NCBI RefSeq assembly: GCF_007859755.1
Contig: NZ_SJPF01000007.1
Location: 97,740 to 150,295 of the forward strand
Direction of reading: 5' to 3'
DNA: 52,556 nucleotides
Source: Blastopirellula retiformator
GTDB taxonomy: Bacteria > Planctomycetota > Planctomycetia > Pirellulales > Pirellulaceae
Numbering within the stretch: position 1 is the stretch's first letter; the number at the start of each line of letters is the position of its first letter. This document shows, one piece after another, positions 36,971 to 45,623 of the stretch. The notes under the pieces were generated by a model. That model searched no databases. It was given only the letters and a program-made list of their open reading frames with translations, and was not told the DNA's origin. A program made the position numbers and the translations under genes.

Positions 36971-37011
36971 CGTGATCGCACGGATGCGAGCCGCGAATAG
37001 CTATACTCTGA

Positions 37012-37062
37012 GCCTGGCGAGGTTGAAAAATGCCACGATGGCATTTTTCAACAGGCAGCTAG
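37012..37062 (+). repeat. 51-bp palindromic repeat, complete copy
   Basis: Same unit as 6341-6391 in inverse orientation: GCCTGGCGAGG, stem TGAAAAATGCC, loop ACGAT, stem GGCATTTTTCA, then ACAGGCAGCTAG. The two loops differ by one base, and the flanks by two. It lies 35 bp past the end of the ABC ATPase gene and may terminate transcription from both sides. Confidence 0.8.
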
Positions 37063-37096
37063 GTCCTTCTCGACGCACCCTACCAAGGAAGCCTCG

Positions 37097-38005
37097 TTAC
37101 GGCGAGCCGGCCGCTTCCTCGTGTTGCTTCTCCAGTTCGTCCCAAAACGTCACGAACTTGAGGTGGTCGTGCTGGAACTGGGCGCTGAAGATGCAGCGGA
37201 TCAGCTCTTCTTTTTGCTCGACAAAGCGGCTGATATCTTTCGGTTCGTCCGGTTTGAAGACTGGCGCCGGGCGGTCGTAGACGATCGTCGCACCATTGGC
37301 GCCGTCGGCGTGATATTGCGATAGCCCGACCACGCGATCGCTGACGAAGAGCGCCTCGTTCAGCTCGTGCGTCACCATCACAATCGTATGGGGGGGCGTC
37401 CGGTTCTCTTCCCGGGCTTGCACATTTTCGGCATAGAGCTGCAGCAGCATCAATTGCAACTCTTCCCGCATCGCTTCGTCCAGTGCGCCAAACGGTTCGT
37501 CCAGCAGGAGGATCTTGGGCTGCATGATCAGCGCCTGGGCGATGGCGACCCGCTGCCGCATCCCGCCCGACATCTGATTGGGATACATGTCGCGAGCGGC
37601 ACCCAGGCCGACTTTCTGTAGAAAATCGTCCGCTTGCTCCAAGTGTTGCTTGCGAAGCTTGCGCCACCCGAAATAATTGAAGACGCGAAACGGGGTCGAC
37701 GTCTGATCCAACTTCAGGCCAAACGCGACGTTCTCGCGGGCGGTCAAAAAGTCGTACAAGCTATAGTGCTGATAAACGATGCCGACGTCGCGGTTCGGAG
37801 CGGTCACTTGACAATCGCCGACCAGGATCTGGCCAAAGGTGGGCGGATGCGTTCCCAAAACCGCCCGCAGTAGCGTCGACTTGCCGCAGCCGCTTGGTCC
37901 GATCAACGCCATGATCTGGCCAGCGCCGACGCGCAGGTTGACCTGATTGAGCACTTTTTTCGGTCCGTAGGCGTGCGAAACGTCAACAATATCGAGAACA
38001 GACAT
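37097..38005 (-). CDS. ABC transporter ATP-binding protein, NitT/TauT type
   Basis: The ATG at 38005 (MSVLDIVDVSHAYG, 302 residues) is chosen over a longer frame to 38170 that would enter the Rieske gene. Walker A is GPSGCGKST (36-44), the Q-loop is Q79, the signature is MSGGMRQR (145 on), Walker B is ILLLDEP, and the H-loop is in VTHELNEA. The sequence is closest to ATPases of nitrate/sulfonate/taurine importers. The last 60 residues (EPKDISRFVEQKEELIRCI onward) extend beyond the usual end. It is the only ATPase subunit in sight for the permease at 48448, which is of the same type, although the genes are 10 kb apart and divergent. Confidence 0.9.
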   Translation of the reverse strand: MSVLDIVDVSHAYGPKKVLNQVNLRVGAGQIMALIGPSGCGKSTLLRAVLGTHPPTFGQILVGDCQVTAPNRDVGIVYQHYSLYDFLTARENVAFGLKLDQTSTPFRVFNYFGWRKLRKQHLEQADDFLQKVGLGAARDMYPNQMSGGMRQRVAIAQALIMQPKILLLDEPFGALDEAMREELQLMLLQLYAENVQAREENRTPPHTIVMVTHELNEALFVSDRVVGLSQYHADGANGATIVYDRPAPVFKPDEPKDISRFVEQKEELIRCIFSAQFQHDHLKFVTFWDELEKQHEEAAGSP

Positions 38006-38109
38006 GCGACCTGCGAATATTTGGAAAGCGGAAGCGAAGTCATTACGGCGGTAAATTATCGGCCGGCGAACCTCTCGGGACCAGTAGGGCGAACTTGGGA
38101 ACTTCCACG
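38006..38109. promoter_or_regulatory. Divergent intergenic region of the transport array
   Basis: 104 bp separate the divergent starts of the ABC ATPase (minus) and Rieske oxygenase (plus) genes and must hold both promoters. An AT-rich TAAATTAT is the best -10-like segment for the plus strand, but no good -35 box precedes it. I see no clear operator palindrome, and no regulator gene lies in the array. Confidence 0.4.
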
Positions 38110-39204
38110 ATGGACTATCATTTCGATCCCACGATTCCGATCGAAGCGGCCCCGACGCCGCCTGCCTCATGGTACACCGACCCCGCTTTTCTCGCAGTCG
38201 AAAAAGCGGAGGTGTTTGAGAAAGCCTGGATCGCGATCGGGCGAACCGATCAGGTTGCCGAACCTGGCAGCTATTTCACTGCCAGCGTTGCCGGCAACCC
38301 GATTCTCGTCCTCCGCGACGAGGAAGGGACGCTGCGGGCGATGCACAACGTTTGCCGGCATCACGCGGCGGTCGTCGCCCAGGAGAGCGGCAAGGCCTGT
38401 GAGTTGGTCTGCCCTTATCACGGCTGGACGTATCGTCTGGATGGTCGTCTGAAACGGGCGCCGCAAATGGGGAAGATGACCGACTTTAACGTCGCCGATT
38501 TTTCTCTGCCGCCGATCAGCGTCGAAGCCTGGGGCCCGTTTATCCTGGTCGATCTCGACGGACCGGCCGGCGGAAAAAACAATCCGCGACACTTGCCCAG
38601 CGACGTCGGACCGATTGTTGCGCCGCTGGCCGAACTCGGTTTCGAGACCATGCAGTGGATCGAGCGTCGAAACTACACGATTAACTGCAACTGGAAAGCC
38701 TTCGTCGATAATTCGCTTGATGGCGGCTATCACGTTTCGTACGCCCACGAGCAACTGGCGGCCGGGCTTGAATTTGGAGGTTACGCCACTCATATTTATG
38801 ACCGCTCGTCGGTGCAAATCTGCGAAACCAAGGGAACTGATGGACGCTTGGGCGAAAAAGTAACCTACGCCTGGCTCTATCCCAACTTTTTCATCAACCG
38901 CTATGGGCGGATGATGGACACTAACCTGGTGCTGCCGCTGGGCGTCGACAAGTGCCAGGTCGTGTTTGACTTTTACGCCGACTTTGACGATGTGCAAGAG
39001 TGGCGGGCGAAGCGGATGATTCGCAACTCGATCCAACAAAGTCACGTTATTCAGCTAGAAGACGTCGCGATCTGCGAATCGGCCCAAACCGGCATGCAAT
39101 CGCTTTCGTTCACCCGCGGTCGTTATTCCTCGAAGCTCGAACGATCAGTACACGCCTTTCACAAAATGCTGTGGATGGAGATCCAGGAAGCCCTGCCGAA
39201 ATGA
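38110..39204 (+). CDS. Rieske non-haem iron oxygenase, alpha subunit
   Basis: The ATG at 38110 gives 364 residues. The [2Fe-2S] Rieske motif is complete: C82-x-H84, then C101-x2-H104. The catalytic domain has the mononuclear iron motif FVDNSLDGGYHVSYAH with H208 and H213, and LEDVAICE near the C-terminus may give the acidic ligand. Such enzymes hydroxylate or demethylate aromatic rings or quaternary amines such as choline and glycine betaine; the chain is of the single-component alpha type. No reductase or ferredoxin gene is in the window. The stop overlaps the start of the AAA ATPase gene (ATGA), an unusual partner that suggests joint function. Confidence 0.9.
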   Translation: MDYHFDPTIPIEAAPTPPASWYTDPAFLAVEKAEVFEKAWIAIGRTDQVAEPGSYFTASVAGNPILVLRDEEGTLRAMHNVCRHHAAVVAQESGKACELVCPYHGWTYRLDGRLKRAPQMGKMTDFNVADFSLPPISVEAWGPFILVDLDGPAGGKNNPRHLPSDVGPIVAPLAELGFETMQWIERRNYTINCNWKAFVDNSLDGGYHVSYAHEQLAAGLEFGGYATHIYDRSSVQICETKGTDGRLGEKVTYAWLYPNFFINRYGRMMDTNLVLPLGVDKCQVVFDFYADFDDVQEWRAKRMIRNSIQQSHVIQLEDVAICESAQTGMQSLSFTRGRYSSKLERSVHAFHKMLWMEIQEALPK

Positions 39205-40976
39205 ATCCGAATCACGAGTTCTTCTCTGAACTAGCCCGTCTGCTCAACTCGGGGCAATCGCGCAGCGTCGTCCTCTCGGGCAACATCTACGATTTGCTGT
39301 GGGATGGCGCCAGTTACGTGCCGCTCAATTCGTTCTTGTTCCAGAAGACCAAGACCAGCGGCTTGATCCAACTGGTCTACGAACTGAATGGCCCGATCCG
39401 CGCCGACGAGGCCTCGCTCAGCAAACTGCGCGGCGCGTGGGTCGAATGGAAATCAGGCGTCGACGCCAATCTGCTCGCGCTGCAAGATCTGCAGCAGAAG
39501 GGCTCGAAGCTTGAGTTCTTCCAGGCCGAGTTCGATCGTCACATGCGCGATGCCACCGGTAACCCGACGCTCGCGCTGGAACTGCTGCGACAATTGACGA
39601 TCTGCTCGCGGGCTTCTTTGCGTGAGAACCTGCTGATCATCATCGAAGCGGCCGACATGCTGCTTCCCGAAGCCGGCAGCCTGGCGTCGCTGAACGATCG
39701 GCAACTACACCGCATCAGCATCGTCCACGACTGGTTCGGCGATCCGGAGTTCGCCGAGGGCGCCGATTCGGTCTGCCTATTAGCGGAGTCGCGTAGTTTG
39801 ATTCACAGTCGCATCTCGCGAATGCCGCAGGTGCTCAGCGTCGACGTTCCGGCGCCTTCGCTCGAGCATCGCGAAGGCTACGTCCGACATTTCCTCGACA
39901 ACAACACCCCGGCGCCCAAGCTCTGGTCGAAGCCGCGGGCTTTGGCCGAATGCACTGCCGGGCTTTCGCTGCAGGCGCTGCGGCAAATGCTCGCGGGCGC
40001 CGCCTACTCCGGCGATCCGCTCACCGTCGCTCAAGTCTTTGACAAGGTTGAAGAGTACATCCGTACGCAACTGGGCGACGACGTCGTCGAGTTCAAGAAG
40101 CCGAGCCATACCCTGAAAGACGTCATCGGCTTTTCCGATCTCAAAGAGTTTCTTGATCGCGAGTTGATCCCCCGCTTCAAAGCGAAAGGCGCCAAAGCGC
40201 TCCCCGGGGCCGCGGTTGCCGGCGCAATCGGTAGCGGCAAGACCTTTATCTTTGAAGCGGTCGCCGCTGAGCTTGATCTGCCGGTGCTGGTGCTGAAGAA
40301 CATCCGCAGCCAGTGGTTCGGGCAGACCGACGTCATCTTTGAACGACTGAAGCGGGTGCTCGACGCACTCGACAAGGTCGTTATCTTTGTCGACGAGGCC
40401 GACACGCAGTTTGGCAGCGTCGACGCCAACGCGCATGAGACCGAACGTCGTCTGACCGGCAAAATCCAAGCGATGATGAGCGATCGGCAGTTGCGGGGCC
40501 GAGTGCTGTGGCTCTTGATGACGGCTCGAATCCATCTGCTTTCGCCCGACATTCGTCGTCCCGGTCGCGTTGGCGACTTGATCATTCCGGTCTTGGATCC
40601 GGTCGGCGAAGATCGCTTGGCCTTCATTCGCTGGCTGCTGACGGCGGTCGAGATCGAAGACGAAGAAGCGCCGAGCGAAGAGAATCAGATCACCGAGCTT
40701 GATCTGTCGGTCCTCGCGTCCGACTACTCGGCGGCGGCGTTCGCTTCGCTCCGCTCGCTGCTGGCGGCGCTGGAGCCCAAAACCTGGGAAGAAGTGCGGG
40801 CCGCAATCCACGATCAGATCCCGCCCGAAATCGGCGCCACACGCGAGTACCAAACGCTGCAGGCGCTGCTCAACTGCACGCGTCGCTCTCTGTTGCCTGA
40901 TCCCGATGTCAACGAAGAAGTTCGTGAAGATTGGCGGAAACGGATTCAGGAGCTTGAGCTGCAGGGAATCCGCTAA
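39201..40976 (+). CDS. Two-domain AAA+ ATPase (degenerate D1, active D2)
   Basis: 591 residues; the ATG at 39201 overlaps the Rieske stop. Residues 1 to about 300 look like a decayed AAA module: SVVLSGNIYDLL stands where Walker A should be, and NLLIIIEAADMLL resembles Walker B. The second module is intact: Walker A GAIGSGKT (341-348), a pore loop SQWFGQTD with aromatic residues, Walker B VVIFVDEAD (393-401), sensor 1 WLLMTAR and an arginine finger in RRPGRVGDL. The closest layouts known to me are Ycf46-like and Cdc48/Vps4-like classical AAA proteins. It probably forms a ring that remodels or unfolds a protein. Candidates in the array are the Rieske enzyme and the PspA-like protein. Confidence 0.87.
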   Translation: MNPNHEFFSELARLLNSGQSRSVVLSGNIYDLLWDGASYVPLNSFLFQKTKTSGLIQLVYELNGPIRADEASLSKLRGAWVEWKSGVDANLLALQDLQQKGSKLEFFQAEFDRHMRDATGNPTLALELLRQLTICSRASLRENLLIIIEAADMLLPEAGSLASLNDRQLHRISIVHDWFGDPEFAEGADSVCLLAESRSLIHSRISRMPQVLSVDVPAPSLEHREGYVRHFLDNNTPAPKLWSKPRALAECTAGLSLQALRQMLAGAAYSGDPLTVAQVFDKVEEYIRTQLGDDVVEFKKPSHTLKDVIGFSDLKEFLDRELIPRFKAKGAKALPGAAVAGAIGSGKTFIFEAVAAELDLPVLVLKNIRSQWFGQTDVIFERLKRVLDALDKVVIFVDEADTQFGSVDANAHETERRLTGKIQAMMSDRQLRGRVLWLLMTARIHLLSPDIRRPGRVGDLIIPVLDPVGEDRLAFIRWLLTAVEIEDEEAPSEENQITELDLSVLASDYSAAAFASLRSLLAALEPKTWEEVRAAIHDQIPPEIGATREYQTLQALLNCTRRSLLPDPDVNEEVREDWRKRIQELELQGIR

Positions 40977-41024
40977 TCGGTAATGCCTGCGTTGTTGCTC
41001 GAGATATGTAATAATAGGCGATCT

Positions 41025-41046
41025 GCGGCCCCCATCCTTGGGCCGC
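41025..41046 (+). terminator. Hairpin between AAA ATPase and first binding-protein gene
   Basis: A perfect 7-bp GC stem (GCGGCCC with GGGCCGC) and 8-base loop lie 48 bp after the AAA stop and about 70 bp before the binding-protein start. There is no U run, so it may slow transcription or protect RNA rather than terminate. The AT-rich stretch just before it could also hold a promoter for the downstream genes. Confidence 0.35.
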
Positions 41047-41116
41047 GAGCGTAATGTCCGCAATAAAAACGGTTCGCCGACGAATAGACGCGTAAACCAA
41101 CTCACGGGAGATGTTG

Positions 41117-42955
41117 ATGTTCCGAACGACCTTGTTTGCGTTGACAGCATGTTTGTTGCAGTTCGCTTCGACGGCGACCGCGCAGGAAAAGTTTTCCAGC
41201 ATTACCGGTCCGCTTGACGTCACCCCGGTTGCGAAAAGCGAGCCGATCCAAGTCCCGTTCATCACTTGGGGCGGCGACGCGGCGACCTTCTACGCCAACG
41301 GCGGACTCGATACCAAGCCGGACTCGATCTACGGCAAGGCCGGCTTGAAACTGAAGCTGACGCCCGGCGACGACTTCGTGCAGCAAGTCAAAGACTACAT
41401 GGGCGGCAAGTCGCCGTTCCTCCGCGGCACAATGCGGATGCTGGGCCAAGCAAGCGAAGTGATCGGCAAAGATCCTCGCACCAAGCCGGTCATTCTGCTT
41501 CAGCTGTCGTGGAGCGCCGGCGATCATATCGTCTCCCGCGAAGGGCTGAAGACGCTCAACGATCTGAAGAAAGATGGCAAGAAGGCGAAGATCGCCTGCC
41601 AGCAAGGTGGCCCTCACGTCGGTCTGCTGTATGACGCGCTAGCCGCCGCCCAGTTGACCAACCAGGATGTCGAGATTGTCTTTGTCGATGACCTGACCGG
41701 CCCCAACGGCGCGGCCGAGAAGTTCCGCACCGATCCGTCGATTGACGCTTGCTGTGTAATCACGCCTGACATGATTGGCCTGACCGGCGGCGTCGACTCG
41801 GCCGGAACCGGCGCCGAGGGAACCGTCAAAGGCGCCCATGTGCTCGTCTCGACGCAGAACATGTCGCGCTCGATCGCCGACGTCTACGCCGTTCGGCACG
41901 ACTGGTACGAGGCGAATCGCGACAAGGCCGAGAAGTTCGTCGCCGGCTATCTGCAAGCGGCCGTCCAAGTAAAGAAACTCCGCGACGATTTTGAAAAGTC
42001 GCAGCGGCTTTCGCCCGAGTATCGCAACCTGCTGACGCAGTGCCAGACGATCTTTGGCGAAGAGGTGCTGCCAACGCTGGAAGTCGATGCGCACGGGCTG
42101 CTCTTGGACTGTAACTTCGTCAGCCTGCCGGGCCAGATCGCCTTCTTCGAGCAATCAGGCAACCTGAGCGGTTACAACTCGAAGATGACCGCCGCCCTCG
42201 ACTTGGCGACCAAGTGGGGTTACGCCACGTCGCGCCGCGGCTTTGATCCTTCTGGCTTCGACTATCGCAAGATCGCCAAGCTGGCCAACATCGAATATGT
42301 CGAGCCGTCCCGAATCGTCCAAGCCGAAGGGGTGATGGAGTTCCCCGACGATGACTTTGACGACGACACGATCGTCAGCTTCACGATTTCGTTCGAGCCA
42401 AACCAGACCGACTTCTCGGTCGATCGCTACGGAGCCGAGTTTGATCGGGCCCTGCAATCGGCCAGCACCTTCGGCGGCGCCGCCGTCGTGATCCGCGGGC
42501 ACTCCGACCCGACCAAGACGCTGGTACAGCTGCTGAAAGCCGGGATCGAAAAGGGGATCATCCGCCGCACCGGGCAGCAAGGGTCGTACAAGTACTTCCT
42601 GAACACGCAGAACGGGTCGAACGAACTCGATCTCGGCCAAACGCCGGCGCTGGTTAAGCTGATCAAGACTGGCGCGTTTGAAGGCGCCGCCGATAGCCCG
42701 CTGCAAACGATGCAGGCGGCGCTCAACCTTTCGCATGCCCGGGCCGAGCAGGTCAAGCAGGCGATCGTCAACTACGCCGAGAAGAAAGGGGTGAACGTCA
42801 ACCTGTCGCAGTTGCAACCGGTTGGCGCCGGCATCGCCGATCCGGTCGTCTCGAAGCCATCCAGCATGGCCGAAGCGAAGCAGAACATGCGGGTCGAATT
42901 CCGGATTGTTAAAGTCAATCCGGAAACGCTGACCGAGTCGGACTTCGACTTTTAA
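41117..42955 (+). CDS. Solute-binding protein fused to OmpA-like domain
   Basis: The ATG at 41117 is preferred over the one at 41111, because GGGAG is six bases from the former and abuts the latter. The 612-residue product has a signal peptide (FRTTLFALTACLLQFASTATAQ). Residues about 25-390 form a periplasmic binding protein of the NMT1/SsuA/TauA kind (VPFITWGGDAATFYANGG; SREGLKTLNDLKKDGKKAKI; WYEANRDKAEKFVAGYLQA). Residues about 420-605 are OmpA-like: an EPNQTDFS strand, IRGHSDPTK, and LSHARAEQVKQAI, with a roughly 60-residue insertion before the last block. The OmpA domain should bind peptidoglycan, tethering the receptor to the wall. The ligand is unknown. Confidence 0.87.
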   Translation: MFRTTLFALTACLLQFASTATAQEKFSSITGPLDVTPVAKSEPIQVPFITWGGDAATFYANGGLDTKPDSIYGKAGLKLKLTPGDDFVQQVKDYMGGKSPFLRGTMRMLGQASEVIGKDPRTKPVILLQLSWSAGDHIVSREGLKTLNDLKKDGKKAKIACQQGGPHVGLLYDALAAAQLTNQDVEIVFVDDLTGPNGAAEKFRTDPSIDACCVITPDMIGLTGGVDSAGTGAEGTVKGAHVLVSTQNMSRSIADVYAVRHDWYEANRDKAEKFVAGYLQAAVQVKKLRDDFEKSQRLSPEYRNLLTQCQTIFGEEVLPTLEVDAHGLLLDCNFVSLPGQIAFFEQSGNLSGYNSKMTAALDLATKWGYATSRRGFDPSGFDYRKIAKLANIEYVEPSRIVQAEGVMEFPDDDFDDDTIVSFTISFEPNQTDFSVDRYGAEFDRALQSASTFGGAAVVIRGHSDPTKTLVQLLKAGIEKGIIRRTGQQGSYKYFLNTQNGSNELDLGQTPALVKLIKTGAFEGAADSPLQTMQAALNLSHARAEQVKQAIVNYAEKKGVNVNLSQLQPVGAGIADPVVSKPSSMAEAKQNMRVEFRIVKVNPETLTESDFDF

Positions 42956-43009
42956 GCGGCGGCAGGCTACGGAAAACTGCTTTTCAAAAAACTTGGGGGG
43001 AACGACGAC

Positions 43010-43948
43010 ATGCACCGTCTGCTGCTCGCTGCGATCTTGACCGCCGGAAGTCTCATTCAGGCTTCCGCCGCTCTGGCCGCCGACAACCTGAACGTGGTCG
43101 TAATTCTCGACAACTCCGGCTCGATGCAGGAAGGGATGAACTCGGGCGGACCGCGAATCGCTGCGGCTAAGACCGCCCTGCAGAAGGTCTTGGACCAAAC
43201 GCCCGACAGCGCCAAAGTGGGCGTCTATTTGCTCAACCCAGGGCGAAAAGGGAATTGGCTGATTCCGCTGGGCCCGGTCGATAAGAGTGCGATCAACGAC
43301 GCCGTCTCCAGTTTGCGAGCCGACGGAGGGACGCCGCTCGGCAAATCGATGAAGTCGGCGGCCGACGCGCTGTTGAAACTGCGCGAAGAACAGCGTTATG
43401 GCGACTACAAGTTGCTGATCGTTTCTGACGGCGAAGCGACCGACGCCAACCTGGTCGAGCGCTATCTGCCCGAGATCCAGGCTCGCGGTTTGCTCGTCGA
43501 CGTCATTGGCGTCGACATGGCCCGCGAACACAGCCTGGCGACCCGAACCAGCACCTATCGCAACGCCAGCGATCCGGCGTCGCTCGAACAGGCGATCTCA
43601 GCGGTCGTGCTGGGCGAAAGTGGCGCCGACGCCAGCGATGCCGGCGAGTCCGATTTTGAGCTGCTCGCCTCTTTCCCAAGCGAAATGGCGGCCGAGTCGC
43701 TCAACGCACTGACCACGCTGGCCAACGATCCGGTCGGGACCAGCGGCAGAAATTCGTACTCCGCCAACCCCAGGCCGGCCCCGCCGGTCGCCAATAGCCC
43801 GCATTTTCCGAACAATTCGGCGCCGGTGGGCAATCAACCAGGCGGACGGAACGGCGGCGGCGGCTTTTCGTTCGGCAAGATGCTATTTTTGATGGTGTTC
43901 ATCGTGATTGTGCTGCGGGTGATTTCCTTCATTGCCAAGCGGCGATAA
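43010..43948 (+). CDS. Secreted von Willebrand factor A protein with C-terminal anchor
   Basis: A 312-residue protein with GGGGGGA seven bases before the ATG. It has a signal peptide (LLLAAILTAGSLIQASAALAA) and a vWA domain with a full MIDAS metal site: DNSGS (34-38), T108 in GGTP and D140 in VSDGEA. A low-complexity N/P/G-rich linker (about 235-285) leads to a membrane helix (MLFLMVFIVIVLRVISFI) and a positive tail (AKRR). The vWA domain therefore faces the periplasm. MIDAS vWA domains bind partners through a metal. It lies between the two binding-protein/OmpA genes, so one of them is a plausible partner. Confidence 0.88.
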   Translation: MHRLLLAAILTAGSLIQASAALAADNLNVVVILDNSGSMQEGMNSGGPRIAAAKTALQKVLDQTPDSAKVGVYLLNPGRKGNWLIPLGPVDKSAINDAVSSLRADGGTPLGKSMKSAADALLKLREEQRYGDYKLLIVSDGEATDANLVERYLPEIQARGLLVDVIGVDMAREHSLATRTSTYRNASDPASLEQAISAVVLGESGADASDAGESDFELLASFPSEMAAESLNALTTLANDPVGTSGRNSYSANPRPAPPVANSPHFPNNSAPVGNQPGGRNGGGGFSFGKMLFLMVFIVIVLRVISFIAKRR

Positions 43949-44036
43949 TCGCGTCACAATGGGGGGAAATTTTCGCAAGTGCGACGCCCCCAACACGTTA
44001 CCGCTCGTCCAATCCACTTCTCTGAGGAATCGTTGA

Positions 44037-45584
44037 GTGTCGAAAGGCAAGCTCCTTGCCGCTAGTATCGTTTGGCTGATGATCCTCGCCGTTGGCGTGA
44101 TCACCTGGAAAGTCGTCTTTGCGCCGGCCGTCGAAGTCTCGCGCGCCGAACAAGAACGGCTGGCGGCCGAGAAGGCCCGGCAAGAACGAGAAGCGATGCT
44201 CAAGCGAGGCGGTTCGGCCAGTCGCTACCACACGCAAGTCAATCTCGCGTTGGATGGCTTCAGCGGCTATGCGGTGCTGCGTTCGCCCGAATTCGCGGAG
44301 GCGCTCCGCAAGCAAGGGATCAAGCTCGACCTGGTCGACGACGGCGCCGACTATCCAGCGCGCCTGAAGTCGCTGAAAGAGGGCAAGACCGATCTGGCGG
44401 TCTTCACCATCGACGCCCTGGTCAAGACCTGCGCCGAAGAAGGAGACCTGCCGGCCACGATCGTCGCCCTGATCGACGAAACGGTCGGCGCTGACGCGAT
44501 CGTCGCCTACAAAGAGGTCTACCCCAACGTCGACGCCCTGAACGATCCCGAGACGCGGTTCGTGCTGACGCCGGACTCGCCTAGCGAGACGCTAACACGG
44601 GTCGTCATCTCCCGGTTTCAACTCGACCAGTTAAGCGCTGACCCGCTGATCAAAGTGGCCGACGCCGCCGCCGTGGTTGATAAATACAAAGCGTCGAAGC
44701 CTGGCGACAAGCTCGCCTACGCCCTGTGGCAACCGTTTGTTGCGCAAATGCTGAAGAACGAGCGCACGCACGTTGTCGTCGACAGCTCTCGTTTTCCTTC
44801 GGCGATTGTTGACGTACTCGTCGCCAGCGACGACTTCATCGCGAAGAATCGCGAGACGGTACTAGAGGTCGTCAAAGCTTACCTGACGGTCAACCACCAA
44901 TACCGCAGCGACGCCGATCGCATTCAGCTGGTGATGGAAGACGCGGCGTCTCTGGATGCGGCGCTGACGCGCGAAGAAGCGGCGCAGCTGGTCGAAGGAG
45001 TTTGGTGGAAAAATACCCAGGAAAATCTCGCCCACTTCGGCGCCAAGCCGGAGGCGAAACTGCCTCATCTGGAAGACATGATCGCAGGCGTCACCCGGGT
45101 CATGCTCGAGTCAGGCGCCATCGCCGCCGACCCGACCGATGGCCATCCCAACTACCTGTACGACGATTCGGTGCTGAAAGAGCTGATCGATTTCCATCCA
45201 GGCGACGAGGCCGAAAAGATCCGCGGCGCCATGATGCCGAAACTAACCGACAAGCAGTGGGAATCGCTAATCCCGGCTGGTACGGCGCGGGCGCCTAAAT
45301 TAGTTTTCGCCCGCGGTACGGCTCGGTTGACCGAGCGCAGCCGCGTGCTGCTGGATGATCTTGCCGGAACGCTGCAATCGACCCGATACTACGTGATTGT
45401 GCGGGGCAATGCGTCGCGGCAAGGAGACTTGGAAGCGAATCAAAAGCTCGCCTCGCAGCGAGCGCAAGAGGTGGAGCGTTACTTGATCGAACAAGGGGTT
45501 GATCGTGATCGACTGCGGGCGATCGGCGTTCAACCGAGCGGCGACACGTCGGTTTCCTTCGTGCTTGGCGAACTCGCCTACTGA
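44037..45584 (+). CDS. Membrane-anchored solute-binding protein fused to OmpA-like domain
   Basis: A 515-residue protein from a GTG at 44037, with GAGGA upstream. Residues about 5-28 form an uncleaved membrane helix (LLAASIVWLMILAVGVITW), followed by a charged helix (RAEQERLAAEKARQEREAM). Residues about 62-400 are a binding-protein fold like the previous fusion (LRKQGIKLDLVDDGADYPARL; ASDDFIAKNRETVLEVVKAYL). Residues 422-515 are an OmpA-like end: LVFARGTARLTERSR, VIVRGNASRQGD, and LASQRAQEVERYLI. It would reach from the cytoplasmic membrane to the wall. It is a second, more compact version of the fusion at 41117. Confidence 0.86.
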   Translation: MSKGKLLAASIVWLMILAVGVITWKVVFAPAVEVSRAEQERLAAEKARQEREAMLKRGGSASRYHTQVNLALDGFSGYAVLRSPEFAEALRKQGIKLDLVDDGADYPARLKSLKEGKTDLAVFTIDALVKTCAEEGDLPATIVALIDETVGADAIVAYKEVYPNVDALNDPETRFVLTPDSPSETLTRVVISRFQLDQLSADPLIKVADAAAVVDKYKASKPGDKLAYALWQPFVAQMLKNERTHVVVDSSRFPSAIVDVLVASDDFIAKNRETVLEVVKAYLTVNHQYRSDADRIQLVMEDAASLDAALTREEAAQLVEGVWWKNTQENLAHFGAKPEAKLPHLEDMIAGVTRVMLESGAIAADPTDGHPNYLYDDSVLKELIDFHPGDEAEKIRGAMMPKLTDKQWESLIPAGTARAPKLVFARGTARLTERSRVLLDDLAGTLQSTRYYVIVRGNASRQGDLEANQKLASQRAQEVERYLIEQGVDRDRLRAIGVQPSGDTSVSFVLGELAY

Positions 45585-45623
45585 GCCTTGCCAGGCAACC
45601 GCGTATCGAATCGACTTGGGCCG

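Noticed and set aside
39780-41150. Minus-strand frame of 456 codons
   Set aside because: Antisense of the AAA ATPase gene, which has intact Walker motifs on the plus strand.
42155-43531. Minus-strand frame of 458 codons
   Set aside because: Covers the end of the binding-protein/OmpA gene and the vWA gene in antisense; no motif.
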